Source: Sphingomonas sp. 32-66-10 (GTDB taxonomy: Bacteria > Pseudomonadota > Alphaproteobacteria > Sphingomonadales > Sphingomonadaceae). From it: 35,628 bases of DNA. Location of the stretch: NCBI GenBank assembly GCA_002280565.1, contig NCEF01000018.1:1-35628 (forward strand), written 5' to 3'. Position 1 is the first letter of the stretch. Each line of letters opens with the position of its first letter. The notes beneath the pieces were generated by a model that was given only the letters and a program-made list of their open reading frames with translations, made no database searches and was not told the DNA's origin. Both the position numbers and the translations under genes were made by a program. Positions 16,040 through 24,808 of the stretch are shown piece by piece.

Positions 16040-16747
16040 ATGCAGGACCGGGCCGAGCTCAACATCATCGACGCGCCATCGCCCAATTTCGGCGAACGGC
16101 TGTTACCGGTCAGCATGATCGTGCTGCACTATACCGGGATGCGCAGCGCGGAGGAGGCGATCGAGCGGCTGCGCGACCCCGAGTTCGGCGTCTCCAGCCA
16201 TTATCTGGTGGCCGAAGACGGACAGGTCGTGCGCATGGTGCCGGAGGACAAGCGCGCCTGGCACGCCGGCGGATCGCACTGGCGCGGGGTGACCGACGTC
16301 AATTCGGCATCGGTGGGGATCGAGATCGTCAATCCCGGCCATGAATATGGCTATCGCCCCTATCCCGACGAACAGATCGATGCGGTCATCCGCCTCGTCG
16401 CCGATATCAAGGACCGCTACGGCATCACGCGCGGCAATGTCGTCGGCCATTCGGACATTGCGCCCGCACGCAAGCAGGATCCGGGCGAGCTGTTTCCGTG
16501 GGGCAAGCTTGCGCGGCTGCGGCTGGCGCTGCCCCGTCCGACCAAGAATCTGATGGACCCGGGCTGGACCGATGGCGGCTTTCTGCTCGCGCTCGAACGC
16601 TTCGGCTATGATGTGCGCGATCCGCTGGCGGCGACGGTGGCGTTTCAGCGGCGCTTCCGGCCCGAGCTGATCGACGGCACGATCGACGCCGAATGCCGGA
16701 TGTTGCTGCTCGCGCTGCTGTTGCCCAAACCGCAAGGCGACGACTGA
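16040..16747 (+). CDS. N-acetylmuramoyl-L-alanine amidase (AmpD/AmiD, amidase_2) with peptidoglycan-binding domain
   Basis: Cleaves the bond between MurNAc and the L-alanine of peptidoglycan or of anhydro-muropeptides. The 235-residue protein has zinc ligands His30 (IVLHYTG), His137 (VVGHSDI) and Asp147 (KQDPGELFPW), and the conserved FGVSSHYLV and VGIEIVNPG motifs. The C-terminal 65 residues resemble a PG-binding_1 domain (ALERFGYDVRDPLAATVAFQ, then RRFRPELIDG). No signal peptide is seen at this start, favouring a cytosolic AmpD-like recycling role; an AmiD-like envelope role cannot be excluded. The ribosome site is weak. The stop overlaps the next start. Confidence 0.87.
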   Translation: MQDRAELNIIDAPSPNFGERLLPVSMIVLHYTGMRSAEEAIERLRDPEFGVSSHYLVAEDGQVVRMVPEDKRAWHAGGSHWRGVTDVNSASVGIEIVNPGHEYGYRPYPDEQIDAVIRLVADIKDRYGITRGNVVGHSDIAPARKQDPGELFPWGKLARLRLALPRPTKNLMDPGWTDGGFLLALERFGYDVRDPLAATVAFQRRFRPELIDGTIDAECRMLLLALLLPKPQGDD

Positions 16748-18147
16748 TGTTCCGCAACGTGCCCGAAGGGGCGCCGGTGCTGACCGCCGCCGCGATGCGC
16801 GCGGCGGAGGAGCGGGCGATGGCCGCCGGGTCGAGCGTGACCGAACTGATGGAGCGCGCCGGGACGGGTGTCGCCGAATGGGTCCACCGCTTGGCGGCGG
16901 GCAGCGAGGTGCTGATCCTGTGCGGGCCGGGAAACAATGGCGGCGACGGCTATGTCGCGGCGCGGGTGCTGGCCAGCCGGGGCGTGCCGGTGCGCGTGGC
17001 GGCGTTGGGCGAGCCGAAGACCGAGGCTGCGGCTGCGGCACGGGCGGCGTGGGGCGGGGGCGTGGAGGCTCTGACCGACGCGACCGAGCCTGCGCCCGTG
17101 CTGGTCGATGCGTTGTTCGGAACGGGGCTGGCTCGCGCGCTCGACCCGGAGCTGGCGGACATCGTCAACGCACTGGTGGTGCAGGCGGGGCTGTCGATCG
17201 CCGTGGACCTGCCGAGCGGGGCCGAAACCGATGGTGGCGGGAGCTTCGGGGCGGCGCTTGCCGCGTTCGACGTGACGCTGGCGCTGGGCGCGCTGAAGCC
17301 TGCGCATCTGTTGCAGCCCGTCGCGCAGCAGTGCGGGGCGGTGCGGCTGGTCGAGATCGGGCTTGGCGAAAGCGAGACGCCGGTGCGCACGCTGGCGCGG
17401 CCGCGGCTCGCAATGCCCGGGCCGGATGCGCACAAATATTCGCGCGGCATGGTCGCGGTCGTCTCCGGCCCGATGCACGGCGCGTCGGAGCTTGCGGCGC
17501 GGGCGGCTTATCGCGCGGGGGCGGGCTATGTCCTGCTGCTGACCGGCGGCTTGCCGAGCCCGCCGCACGCCATTGTCCGCCAGCGGTGGAGCGCAGAGGC
17601 GCTGGACGACAAGCGGATCGGCGCGGTGGTGATCGGGCCGGGGCTGGGTCGCAACGATCGCGCGCGGGAGAAGCTGGATGCCGCGCTGGCGAGTGATCGG
17701 CCGCTGGTGATCGATGGCGATGCGCTGCACCTCCTAGACCTCGCCACGCTGAAGGATCGCGCTGCGCCGGTGGTACTGACCCCGCATGCAGGCGAGTTCG
17801 ATGCGCTGTTCGGCAAGGGACAGGGCAGCAAGATCGAGCGCGCGCTGGATGCTGCTGCGCGCTCGGGCGCGGTGGTGGTTTTCAAGGGTGCGGATACTGT
17901 GATCGCGCGACCCGATGGCTGGGCGAACATCGCGCCGCTGGGCAGTCCGTGGCTTTCGGTCGCCGGGACTGGCGATGTGCTGGCGGGGGCAATCGCCGCG
18001 ATGCTGGCGCAGGAAAGCTGGGACCCGCTTCGCGCCGCGAGCAACGGCGTGTGGCTGCACGGGCAGGCCGCGCGGCTGCTCGACCGCTGTTTCCTCGCCG
18101 ATGAACTGGCGGATGCGCTCCCGCAGGCCTATGAGCGTGCGCGATGA
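16747..18147 (+). CDS. nnr: Bifunctional NAD(P)H-hydrate epimerase / ADP-dependent NAD(P)H-hydrate dehydratase
   Basis: Repairs damaged NAD(P)HX: the N-terminal half interconverts the R and S forms, and the C-terminal half dehydrates the S form. The 466-residue protein has a YjeF_N domain (about 1-210; GPGNNGGDGYVAARVL, VDALFGTGL, AVDLPSGAETDGG). A ribokinase-like domain follows (about 225-460; HKYSRGMVAVVSG, VIGPGLGRND, VLTPHAGEFDALFG, VVFKGADTVI, AGTGDVLAGAIAAML). Both active-site sets look complete. It overlaps the amidase stop and its own stop overlaps the following methyltransferase start. Confidence 0.93.
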   Translation: MFRNVPEGAPVLTAAAMRAAEERAMAAGSSVTELMERAGTGVAEWVHRLAAGSEVLILCGPGNNGGDGYVAARVLASRGVPVRVAALGEPKTEAAAAARAAWGGGVEALTDATEPAPVLVDALFGTGLARALDPELADIVNALVVQAGLSIAVDLPSGAETDGGGSFGAALAAFDVTLALGALKPAHLLQPVAQQCGAVRLVEIGLGESETPVRTLARPRLAMPGPDAHKYSRGMVAVVSGPMHGASELAARAAYRAGAGYVLLLTGGLPSPPHAIVRQRWSAEALDDKRIGAVVIGPGLGRNDRAREKLDAALASDRPLVIDGDALHLLDLATLKDRAAPVVLTPHAGEFDALFGKGQGSKIERALDAAARSGAVVVFKGADTVIARPDGWANIAPLGSPWLSVAGTGDVLAGAIAAMLAQESWDPLRAASNGVWLHGQAARLLDRCFLADELADALPQAYERAR

Positions 18148-19340
18148 GTGAAGACGAAACGATCGTGCGGATCGCCGCACGCGGGGATGGGGTGACGGCG
18201 GACGGGCGGCATGCCGCGCTGGCAGCGCCGGGGGACCGGCTGCGCGCCGATGGCTCAGTCGCGCGCGGGCCGCGCCATGTCGAGCCGCCGTGCCGCCACT
18301 TTCCCGAATGCGGCGGGTGCCAGCTCCAGCATCTCGACGATGCCGCCTATGCCGAGTTTCTGACCGGGCGGATCGCCGGGGCGCTGGCGCAGCACGGCCT
18401 GACCGCCGAGATCCGCGCGCCGATCCTCTCACCGCCACGCACGCGCCGCCGCGCAACGCTGCATGCCGAGCGGCGCGGGCGGCAGGTGCATCTGGGCTTT
18501 ACCGAACAGGCGAGCCATCGGCTGATCGACGTCCAGCAATGCGAAGTGCTCGATCCCTGGCTGTTTTCACTGCTTCAGCCGCTGCGCGGGCTGCTTGCAT
18601 CGCATTTGCCGCCGAGCCGGCGGGTCAATGTCCACCTCGCGCTGACCGATCAGGGGCCGGATGTCCTGGTCGAGGGGTTGGTGACCGACAGCCTCAAGGC
18701 CGTCGAGGCGGTGACCGCCTTCGCGATGCGCCATGCGCTCGGGCGGCTCAGCGTCGATGACGGAATGGGGCCGGAGGCGCGTTGGGAGCCCGATCCGGTG
18801 ACGGTGACATTCGGCGGCGTCGCGGTGCCATTCCCGGCCGCAAGCTTCCTGCAGGCAACGCCCGAGGGGGAGGCGGCGTTGGTCGCATCGGTGCGTGAGG
18901 CTGTCGGTGGGGCGAAGACCATCGCCGACCTGTTCGCCGGGCTCGGCACCTTCACCTTCGCGATGGACGCCAAGGCCAAGGTCTATGCCGGCGAGGGCGC
19001 GCGCGACGCGATCCTGTCGCTCAAGGCCGCGGCCGGACGCGGACTGCGTCAGGTGTTCGCCGAGCATCGCGACCTGTTCCGCCGCCCGCTGACCGCGAAG
19101 GAGCTCGACCTGTTCGACGCAGTGATCCTCGATCCGCCGCGTGCCGGGGCGAAGGAACAGGCGGTCGAGCTGGCGGCGAGCAAGGCGCCGGTGATCGCCT
19201 ATGTCTCGTGCAACCCGGCGACCTTTGCGCGCGATGCCGAGGCGCTGGTCAAGGGCGGGTATCGCCTCGATTGGGTGCAGCCGGTGGGGCAATTCCGCTG
19301 GTCGACCCACGCCGAACTGGCGGCGCGGTTCAGCCGCTAA
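18144..19340 (+). CDS. Class I SAM-dependent RNA methyltransferase, RumA/RlmD (TrmA) family
   Basis: Probably forms 5-methyluridine in 23S rRNA (RlmD/RlmC-like) or another RNA. The 398-residue protein has a short TRAM-like N-terminus (about 5-45). The 4Fe-4S cysteines are C50, C56 and C59 ([15 protein letters not shown]) plus C133 (VQQCEVLD). The SAM motif is [15 protein letters not shown], and catalytic motifs [15 protein letters not shown] and [12 protein letters not shown] contain the nucleophilic Cys. Its ATG overlaps the nnr stop (ATGA). Its TAA overlaps the TAG of convergent truA. The exact target uridine cannot be read from sequence. Confidence 0.88.
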   Translation: MSEDETIVRIAARGDGVTADGRHAALAAPGDRLRADGSVARGPRHVEPPCRHFPECGGCQLQHLDDAAYAEFLTGRIAGALAQHGLTAEIRAPILSPPRTRRRATLHAERRGRQVHLGFTEQASHRLIDVQQCEVLDPWLFSLLQPLRGLLASHLPPSRRVNVHLALTDQGPDVLVEGLVTDSLKAVEAVTAFAMRHALGRLSVDDGMGPEARWEPDPVTVTFGGVAVPFPAASFLQATPEGEAALVASVREAVGGAKTIADLFAGLGTFTFAMDAKAKVYAGEGARDAILSLKAAAGRGLRQVFAEHRDLFRRPLTAKELDLFDAVILDPPRAGAKEQAVELAASKAPVIAYVSCNPATFARDAEALVKGGYRLDWVQPVGQFRWSTHAELAARFSR

Positions 19341-20077
19341 GGATAATCCGCGCGCACGAAATACAGCCCGTCCGACGGCGCGTTGAGGCCGAGGCGGGCG
19401 CGGTCCTTGGCCTCGAGCGCGGCGCGCAGATCATCGGCGCTCCACTGGCCGCGCCCGACCATCGACAGGCACCCGACCATCGACCGCACCTGATGATGCA
19501 GGAACGAGCGCGCCGAGGCGTGGATCGCGATCTCGTCGCCCTCACGCACTACGTCGAGCCGGTCGAGCGACTTGAGCGGGCTGGCCGATTGGCAATGGAC
19601 CGATCGGAACGTGGTGAAATCATGCGTGCCGACCAGAATTTGCGCGGCATCGTGCATCGCAGCGGCGTCAAGCTCGGCGGGGACGCGCCATTTCAGCCCC
19701 GCGTCGAACGTCAGCGGCGCACGGCGGTTGACGATGCGATAGACATAATGGCGCGCGACGCAGGAAAAGCGCGCGTGCCAGTCTTCGGGCACCACCTCGC
19801 ACGCCAGGATCGCAACTGGCACCTTGCGGAGGTGCGCATTGAGCGCCTCCATCAGCCGGAACGGGGCGATCTCCTTCTCGATCTCGGTATGCGCGCGCAT
19901 GCCGAGCGCGTGGACCCCGGCATCGGTGCGCCCGGCGGCGTGGACCAGCGCATCCTCCCCGGTAATGCCGTGTAGCGCATCCTCGATCGCCCCCTGAACG
20001 CTGGGGCCATGATCCTGATATTGCCAGCCCATGAAGGGGCGGCCGTCATATTCGATGGTCAGCGCGAAACGAGTCAC
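19337..20077 (-). CDS. truA: tRNA pseudouridine(38-40) synthase TruA
   Basis: Modifies uridines 38-40 in the tRNA anticodon arm. The 246-residue protein starts with GTG ([20 protein letters not shown]) and has the catalytic motif [14 protein letters not shown] and the later [13 protein letters not shown]. The GTG overlaps the fmt stop (GTGA), fixing the start and showing translational coupling. An upstream in-frame extension of the reading frame is only fmt sequence. Length is normal for the family. Confidence 0.93.
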   Translation of the reverse strand: MTRFALTIEYDGRPFMGWQYQDHGPSVQGAIEDALHGITGEDALVHAAGRTDAGVHALGMRAHTEIEKEIAPFRLMEALNAHLRKVPVAILACEVVPEDWHARFSCVARHYVYRIVNRRAPLTFDAGLKWRVPAELDAAAMHDAAQILVGTHDFTTFRSVHCQSASPLKSLDRLDVVREGDEIAIHASARSFLHHQVRSMVGCLSMVGRGQWSADDLRAALEAKDRARLGLNAPSDGLYFVRADYP

Positions 20078-20985
20078 AGCCGGGTCCCGGGAGGAATCGG
20101 GAAGCCGTTGAGCAGTTCGCGCGTGGTGACGACGCCGCGACCGGCGCGCTGGACGCGGGTGGGGCGGATGGCGCCGGTGGCGCAAGCGATTGTGAGTTGG
20201 TCGTCCACGATCATGCCCCTCTCCCCGCAAGCGGAGAGAGGGAAAAGGTCGGCCGCCAGCACGCGGATCCGCTCGCCGTCATGCTCGAACCACGCGCCCG
20301 GCGGGTTGAAGGCGCGGATCTGCCGTTCGACCGCGTCGGCGGGCTGGGTGAAGTCCAGCTGCGTTTCCGCCTTGTCGATCTTCGCCGCGTAGGTGACGCC
20401 CTCCTCCGGCTGAGCCGCCGCCGGATGCCCGTCAAAGTCGCCCAGCACCTGCACCATCAACCGCGCGCCCATCGCTGCCAGTTCGGTAGTCAGCTCGCCC
20501 GCGGTCTTGCCGTCGATCGGCGTGCGCCCCTCGAGCCGCACCGGGCCGGTGTCGAGCCCCGCCTCCATCTGCATGATCCCGACGCCGGTCTCCGCATCGC
20601 CCGCCAGGATCGCGCGCTGCACCGGCGCCGCGCCACGCCAGCGGGGGAGCAGCGAGCCATGGACGTTGAGGCAGCCGAGGCGCGGGGCCTCCAGCACGCT
20701 CACGGGCAGGATCAGGCCATAGGCCGCGACCACCGCGACATCGGCGTTCAGCGCGGCAAAGGCGGCGACCGCGTCGGGGTCCTTCTTGAACGACAGCGGC
20801 GTGCGCACGTCGATCCCCAGTTCCTCCGCCCGGGCGTGGACGGGGGAGGGGGTCAGCGCCTTGCCGCGCCGCCCGCCGGGACGCGGCGGCTGGCTGTACG
20901 CCGCGACGACGTCGTGGCCCGCTTCGACCAGCGCATTGAGGGTCGGCACCGCGAAATCGGGAGTGCCCATGAAGATGATCCGCAT
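20074..20985 (-). CDS. fmt: Methionyl-tRNA formyltransferase
   Basis: Formylates initiator Met-tRNA. The 303-residue protein begins [16 protein letters not shown] at 20985 and contains the formyl-transfer motif [35 protein letters not shown] and the C-terminal domain ([15 protein letters not shown]). In the C-terminal domain a near-perfect palindrome (20217-20242) is read in frame as [10 protein letters not shown], where relatives have ordinary strand sequence. The reading frame extends 20 codons upstream ([20 protein letters not shown]), but that part is another palindrome and is not conserved protein. It is divergent from recR and coupled to truA. Confidence 0.93.
   Translation of the reverse strand: MRIIFMGTPDFAVPTLNALVEAGHDVVAAYSQPPRPGGRRGKALTPSPVHARAEELGIDVRTPLSFKKDPDAVAAFAALNADVAVVAAYGLILPVSVLEAPRLGCLNVHGSLLPRWRGAAPVQRAILAGDAETGVGIMQMEAGLDTGPVRLEGRTPIDGKTAGELTTELAAMGARLMVQVLGDFDGHPAAAQPEEGVTYAAKIDKAETQLDFTQPADAVERQIRAFNPPGAWFEHDGERIRVLAADLFPLSACGERGMIVDDQLTIACATGAIRPTRVQRAGRGVVTTRELLNGFPIPPGTRL
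20217..20242. repeat. Palindromic element inside fmt
   Basis: CCCTCTCCCCGC (20217-20228) and GCGGAGAGAGGG (20231-20242) are inverted copies with 11 of 12 bases paired and a two-base AA loop. It resembles the CCTCCCC-type palindromes between genes at 23432 and 27195. It lies fully within the fmt frame and leaves that frame open. Confidence 0.75.
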
Positions 20986-20988
20986 GAA

Positions 20989-21015
20989 GCCCCCTTCGCC
21001 GCTTGGCAGGGGGGC
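20989..21015. repeat. Imperfect palindrome between fmt and recR
   Basis: GCCCCC at 20989-20994 pairs with GGGGGC of 21009-21015, with an inner GCC/GGC pair around GCTT. It directly precedes the fmt start (20985) on the minus strand and lies 24 nt before recR, so it occupies the shared promoter region. Confidence 0.5.
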
Positions 21016-21038
21016 AGGCAAGCCCCTATGTCGCATCC

Positions 21039-21635
21039 ATGGCATCGCCCGAGATCGAAACCCTCACCCAAGCCCTGTCGCGGCTCCCCGGCCTTGGCCC
21101 GCGATCGGCGCGGCGGGCGGTGCTGCATCTGCTCAAGAAGCGCGAGACCGCGCTCGACCCGCTGCTGCGCGCACTGGAGGCGGTGAGCGAGCGGCTCGCG
21201 ACTTGCTCGACCTGCGGCAATGTCGATACGACCGATCCGTGCGCGGTGTGCGCCGACCCGCGTCGCGATACGCGGCAATTGTGCGTGGTCGAGGAAGTGG
21301 CGGACCTGTGGGCGCTGGAACGCTCGCGCCTGTTCCCCGGCAAATTCCATGTGCTTGGCGGCAAGCTCTCGGCGCTCGACGGGGTGCGGCCCGAGGATCT
21401 GGCGATCGACAGCCTCGTCACACGCATCGCGGCGGGCGGGGTGGATGAGGTCGTGCTGGCAATGAACGCGACGCTCGAGGGGCAGACGACCGCGCATTAC
21501 ATCGCCGAGCGGCTGGAGGGCTATCCGGTGCGGCTGACCCAGCTGGCGCACGGCCTGCCGGTCGGCGGTGAGCTGGATTATCTCGATGAGGGCACGCTGG
21601 CACAGGCGCTGCGCGCGCGGCGACCGGTGGCGTGA
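21039..21635 (+). CDS. recR: Recombination mediator protein RecR
   Basis: RecR works with RecO/RecF to load RecA at gaps. The 198-residue protein has an N-terminal helix-hairpin-helix ([20 protein letters not shown]). The zinc finger is C56-x2-C59-x8-C68-x2-C71. The Toprim domain contains [13 protein letters not shown], and the end is typical ([18 protein letters not shown]-type, here [10 protein letters not shown]). ATG at 21039 starts just before the conserved region; the ribosome site is weak. In other bacteria it sits with dnaX-ybaB; here it is divergent from fmt. Confidence 0.93.
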   Translation: MASPEIETLTQALSRLPGLGPRSARRAVLHLLKKRETALDPLLRALEAVSERLATCSTCGNVDTTDPCAVCADPRRDTRQLCVVEEVADLWALERSRLFPGKFHVLGGKLSALDGVRPEDLAIDSLVTRIAAGGVDEVVLAMNATLEGQTTAHYIAERLEGYPVRLTQLAHGLPVGGELDYLDEGTLAQALRARRPVA

Positions 21636-21678
21636 ACCAAATCTTGCGACTGGACCGCCAAATCACTAAATTGGTGTG

Positions 21679-22206
21679 ATGGCTATTCTCCCTATCGTCG
21701 AAGTTCCCGATCCGCGTCTCAAGACCGTCTCCACCCCCGTTGAGACGGTCGATGACGAGTTGCGCGCGCTGATCGCCGACATGTTCGACACGATGTACGA
21801 TGCGCCCGGCATCGGCCTCGCCGCGATTCAGGTTGGCGTGCCCAAGCGCGTGATCGTGATGGATTTGCAGGAAGAGGAAGACGAGGAAGGCAAGCCGATC
21901 AAGGCGCCGCGCGTCTTCATCAACCCCGAAATCCTCGACCCCGCCGAGGAAATGAACACCTATACCGAGGGCTGCCTGTCGGTCCCTGATCAGTTCGCTG
22001 ATGTCGATCGCCCGGCGACGTGCCGGGTCAAGTGGTTGGACGAGCACGGCAACGCGCATGACGAGCAGTTCACCGGCCTGCTCGCGACCTGCATCCAGCA
22101 TGAGATGGACCATCTCGAGGGGATCGTGTTCCTCGACCACCTCTCGCGCCTCAAGCGCCAGATGCTGATGAAGAAGCTGGAAAAAGCGCGCCGTATGGCG
22201 GCTTGA
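21679..22206 (+). CDS. def: Peptide deformylase
   Basis: Removes the formyl group from nascent N-terminal methionine, the counterpart of Fmt nearby. The 175-residue protein has all three motifs: [10 protein letters not shown] (45-54), EGCLSVP (metal-binding Cys99) and QHEMDHLEG (His141, Glu142, His145). The acidic insert [14 protein letters not shown] at 64-77 is longer than in E. coli but common in alphaproteobacteria. ATG at 21679 is preferred over GTG at 21676. It follows recR by 43 nt. Confidence 0.95.
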   Translation: MAILPIVEVPDPRLKTVSTPVETVDDELRALIADMFDTMYDAPGIGLAAIQVGVPKRVIVMDLQEEEDEEGKPIKAPRVFINPEILDPAEEMNTYTEGCLSVPDQFADVDRPATCRVKWLDEHGNAHDEQFTGLLATCIQHEMDHLEGIVFLDHLSRLKRQMLMKKLEKARRMAA

Positions 22207-22232
22207 TCGTTCAGGCGACCATCTAAATAATC

Positions 22233-22337
22233 GTCACCCCGGCCTTGTGCCGGGGTCCACGCATCATCGCATCCAAAGCTCGAGCCGCTTGCTTCGCGCT
22301 TGCCGCCCGGTGGACGCCGGCACAAGGCCGGGGTGAC
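22233..22337. repeat. Paired inverted palindromic elements between def and nitronate monooxygenase
   Basis: Two 28-nt arms, 22233-22260 and 22310-22337, are inverted copies of each other with a single mismatch, separated by 49 nt. Each arm is itself palindromic (CCCCGG-CCTTGTG-CCGGGG type). The layout is like a REP pair or BIME, or a small MITE. It fills the 145-nt gap between convergent genes. Confidence 0.75.
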
Positions 22338-22351
22338 GAGGTTGCTTTAGG

Positions 22352-23335
22352 TCAAGCGGTCCAACCGCCGTTCGACAGCCCCGCAATCCGCGCCTTTGCC
22401 GCGCGATACTCCGCGTCAAGCCGGTCGATGAAGGTCGCCACCGGCTGAACCTCGCGCACCACACCGATACCCTGGCCCGATCCCCAGATGTCGCGCCATG
22501 CCTTTGCCTTGGAATTCCCGCCCGAGCCGAAGTTCATCTTGCTCGGATCGCTCTCGGGCAGATTGTCGGGGTCGAGCCCCGCCGCCTCGATCGACTGGCG
22601 CAGATAATTGCCGTGCACGCCGGTGAACAGATTTGTATAGACAATATCGGACGCGCCGCCGGCGACGATGCCCTGCTTGTAATCCGCCTCGGCATTCGCC
22701 TCTGCCGTCGCGATGAACGGCGATCCGATATAGGCGAGGTCCGCGCCCATCGCCTGTGCGGCGAGGATCGCGCCGCCATTGGCGATCGATCCCGACAGCG
22801 CGATTGGGCCGTCGAACCAGGCGCGCGTTTCCTGCACGAAGGCGAATGGGCTGAGCTGCCCGGCATGGCCGCCCGCGCCGGTGCAGACGAGGATCAGGCC
22901 GTCCGCGCCCTTCTCGATCGCCTTGTGCGCGAAGCGGTCGTTGATGACGTCGTGCAGCGCGATACCGCCCCAGCTGTGCACCGCCTGATTGAGCTGCTCC
23001 TGCGCGCCAAGCGAGGTAATCACGATCGGCACCTGCCATTTGCCGCAGGTGACAAGATCCGCCTCAAGCCGGTCGTTCGAGCGGTGAACGATCTGATTGA
23101 CCGCATAGGGCGCGGCCGGGCGATCCGGATTGTCGCGGTTCCACGCGGCCAGCTCCTCGGTAATCTGGTGCAGCCATTCGTCGAGCTGGCTCTGCGGCCG
23201 CGCGTTGAGCGCGGGGAACGAGCCGACGATGCCGGCCTTGCACTGGGCAATGACCAGTTCGGGACCGGAGACGATGAAGAGCGGGGACCCGATGACGGGG
23301 AGCCGCAGGCGATCGAAGAGAGCGGGCAGGGCCAT
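22352..23335 (-). CDS. Nitronate monooxygenase family flavoprotein (2-nitropropane dioxygenase-like)
   Basis: A 327-residue FMN-binding TIM-barrel protein. It starts LPVIGSPLFIVSGPELVIAQ and shows KAGIVGSFPALNAR, ICTGAGGHAG-type phosphate loop (LVCTGAGGHAGQLSPFAF), IALSGSIANGGAILAAQAMG and YIGSPFIAT. These match the class I nitronate monooxygenase family, which oxidises alkyl nitronates such as propionate-3-nitronate; many members have untested substrates. It lies downstream of the gamma-carbonic anhydrase-like gene on the same strand, with a palindrome between. Confidence 0.87.
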   Translation of the reverse strand: MALPALFDRLRLPVIGSPLFIVSGPELVIAQCKAGIVGSFPALNARPQSQLDEWLHQITEELAAWNRDNPDRPAAPYAVNQIVHRSNDRLEADLVTCGKWQVPIVITSLGAQEQLNQAVHSWGGIALHDVINDRFAHKAIEKGADGLILVCTGAGGHAGQLSPFAFVQETRAWFDGPIALSGSIANGGAILAAQAMGADLAYIGSPFIATAEANAEADYKQGIVAGGASDIVYTNLFTGVHGNYLRQSIEAAGLDPDNLPESDPSKMNFGSGGNSKAKAWRDIWGSGQGIGVVREVQPVATFIDRLDAEYRAAKARIAGLSNGGWTA

Positions 23336-23431
23336 ACCCGTTTCATAGACGAACCGAATTGCGTGTCCAGATGCTTTACGTAAACGGCAAGGGGTGCCGT
23401 ACCGAAAATTCTAAACGACCACCGGTTCTAT

Positions 23432-23451
23432 CCTCCCCCTTGCGGGGGAGG
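23432..23451. repeat. CCTCCCCC/GGGGGAGG hairpin
   Basis: An 8-bp perfect stem with a TTGC loop, 7 nt beyond the stop of the minus-strand gene ending at 23459. On that strand it may act as a terminator, but no strong T-run follows. It belongs to the same type as 27195-27222. Confidence 0.65.
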
Positions 23452-23458
23452 GTTTGAA

Positions 23459-23983
23459 TCAGTCCACCCGGCGCAACCCGGCACGAAACCGCCGCTGCCG
23501 CTCGGCATAATTCTGCGCCGAATACAGCAGCCCGGCGCGAGTCGTCGCGTCGACCTCACGGATCGCGCGGGCGGGGCTGCCGACGATCAGGCTGCCGGGC
23601 GGAAATTCCTTGCCCTCGGTCACCAACGCACCCGCACCGATCAGGCAATCGTCGCCGATCACCGCGCGGTTGAGGATGATCGCGCCCATGCCGATCAGCA
23701 CGCGATTGCCGATGGTGCAGCCGTGCAGGATCGCGTGATGCCCGATCGTGCAATCCTCCCCGATCGTCAGCGGCGCGCCCGGGTCGGAATGGAGCATCGC
23801 TCCTTCCTGCACATTGCTGCGCGCGCCAAGCAGGATCGGCGTATTGTCTGCGCGGATCACTGCGCCGAACCACAGGCTCGCCCCCGCCGCCAGCCGCGCA
23901 TCGCCGATCACGTCCGCGCTCGGCGCGACCCAGGCATCGGGATCGATGTCCGGGCACAGGTCTTCGAAAGCATAGATGGGCAT
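23459..23983 (-). CDS. Gamma-carbonic anhydrase family hexapeptide-repeat protein
   Basis: A 174-residue left-handed beta-helix protein. Hexapeptide repeats run from about residue 20 to 140 (VIGDARLAAGASLWFGAVIR, IGEDCTIGHHAILHGCTIGN). The three zinc-ligand histidines expected of gamma-carbonic anhydrases are present (His65, His82, His87). YrdA/PaaY-type members often lack strong anhydrase activity, and some are thioesterases, so activity is uncertain. ATG at 23983 is chosen because GGGAGA lies about 7 nt upstream; an in-frame ATG at 24055 adds 24 non-conserved residues. Confidence 0.88.
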   Translation of the reverse strand: MPIYAFEDLCPDIDPDAWVAPSADVIGDARLAAGASLWFGAVIRADNTPILLGARSNVQEGAMLHSDPGAPLTIGEDCTIGHHAILHGCTIGNRVLIGMGAIILNRAVIGDDCLIGAGALVTEGKEFPPGSLIVGSPARAIREVDATTRAGLLYSAQNYAERQRRFRAGLRRVD

Positions 23984-24035
23984 GCGGCTCTCCCGGTCGC
24001 CAAGCGAATCGGCTTCAGTAAAATCGGACGGGGGC

Positions 24036-24060
24036 GGAACGTCCGGCGATTTCAACCGTA
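24036..24060 (+). promoter_or_regulatory. Candidate EcfG promoter for the GlsB-type gene
   Basis: GGAAC at 24036-24040, a 16-nt spacer, then CGTA at 24057-24060, one base from the CGTT consensus. It is 46 nt before the ATG at 24106. Genes of this family are common members of general stress regulons, which supports the assignment. Confidence 0.5.
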
Positions 24061-24105
24061 GTGCATGTAACTCGGCCGTGCCGGGACGGATATGGGAGAC
24101 ATCGG

Positions 24106-24378
24106 ATGATCAACTTAATTGTACTGCTGATCGTGGGCGGTGTGCTTGGCTGGCTGGCCAGCATCGTGATGCGTACGGACGCCCAACAGGGCATTTTCCT
24201 CAACATCGTGGTCGGCATCGTGGGCGCGCTGCTCGCTGGTCTGCTGATCACGCCGATGATCGGTGGCGCGTCGATTACCGACGGGTCGTTCAGCCCGATC
24301 TCGTTGCTGATCTCGTTCCTGGGCGCAGTTGTGCTGCTCGGGATCGTGAACCTCGTTCGTCGCGGCTCGGTCGGCTAA
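24106..24378 (+). CDS. GlsB/YeaQ/YmgE family stress response membrane protein
   Basis: A 90-residue protein with three membrane helices (about 2-18, 30-50, 60-80) and the family pattern: start MINLIVLLIVGGVLGWLASI, middle GIFLNIVVGIVGALLAG and end FLGAVVLLGIVNLVRRG. These small transglycosylase-associated proteins are induced by stress in many proteobacteria; the molecular role is unknown. GGGAGA is 7 nt before the ATG. A strong terminator follows. Confidence 0.9.
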   Translation: MINLIVLLIVGGVLGWLASIVMRTDAQQGIFLNIVVGIVGALLAGLLITPMIGGASITDGSFSPISLLISFLGAVVLLGIVNLVRRGSVG

Positions 24379-24409
24379 CGGACACTTCATTCTACCCTTC
24401 CCAAGCCCT

Positions 24410-24442
24410 TACGGGGTGGCCATCCGGCCGCCCCGTATTTTT
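24410..24442 (+). terminator. Rho-independent terminator after the GlsB-type gene
   Basis: TACGGGG-T-GGCC (24410-24421), loop ATCC, then GGCC-G-CCCCGTA (24426-24437), followed by TTTTT. The stem is 12 bp with one wobble pair. It lies 31 nt after the stop at 24378. The T-run overlaps the stop of the convergent small membrane protein gene. Confidence 0.85.
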
Positions 24443-24662
24443 ATGCGGCAAAGGCGGGAAGGCCGGGTATCGAAACGCCGAACAGCAGCGCGATGCCCAC
24501 TGCACCGCACAAGGCGGCCAGCGTCGAGGACATCGAGAACAGGCCCCAGCCGACTGCGGTCACCATCGCCGGGTTGGGCCGCGCGGCGCGGCGATTCTGC
24601 TCGGCCGAAATGAGCACGAAGCCCGTCAACAGGCCGTAGATGAACACCGAAAATTCAAGCAT
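24441..24662 (-). CDS. Small two-helix membrane protein, unknown function
   Basis: A 73-residue protein with two hydrophobic segments (about 4-19 and 36-62, WGLFSMSSTLAALCGAVGIA) separated by the basic loop EQNRRAARPNP. No family is recognised. The ATG is at 24662; the ribosome site is weak. Its stop lies within the T-run of the terminator at 24410-24442. It is divergent from the CoA-transferase operon, across 209 nt. Confidence 0.65.
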   Translation of the reverse strand: MLEFSVFIYGLLTGFVLISAEQNRRAARPNPAMVTAVGWGLFSMSSTLAALCGAVGIALLFGVSIPGLPAFAA

Positions 24663-24808
24663 GTGAGTCTGATCCCGCCCCCGGAAACCGATCGCATGCT
24701 ATCGGGCATTGGTTAACGCTTCAACGCCGCCGACCACGTATTTGCCGCAGCGCAGCGTTCATTCGTCGCAATGCAGCGGAACAAAGTTGAAAGTTGGTTC
24801 AGGTTCGC

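Noticed and set aside
20986-21045. Longer fmt start giving [20 protein letters not shown].
   Set aside because: This is translation of a palindrome; the conserved Fmt N-terminus [11 protein letters not shown] begins at 20985.
24778-24806. GGAAC before the CoA-transferase operon as a third EcfG promoter.
   Set aside because: No CGTT-like -10 occurs at a 16-17 nt spacing; the nearest GTT gives 13 or 19.
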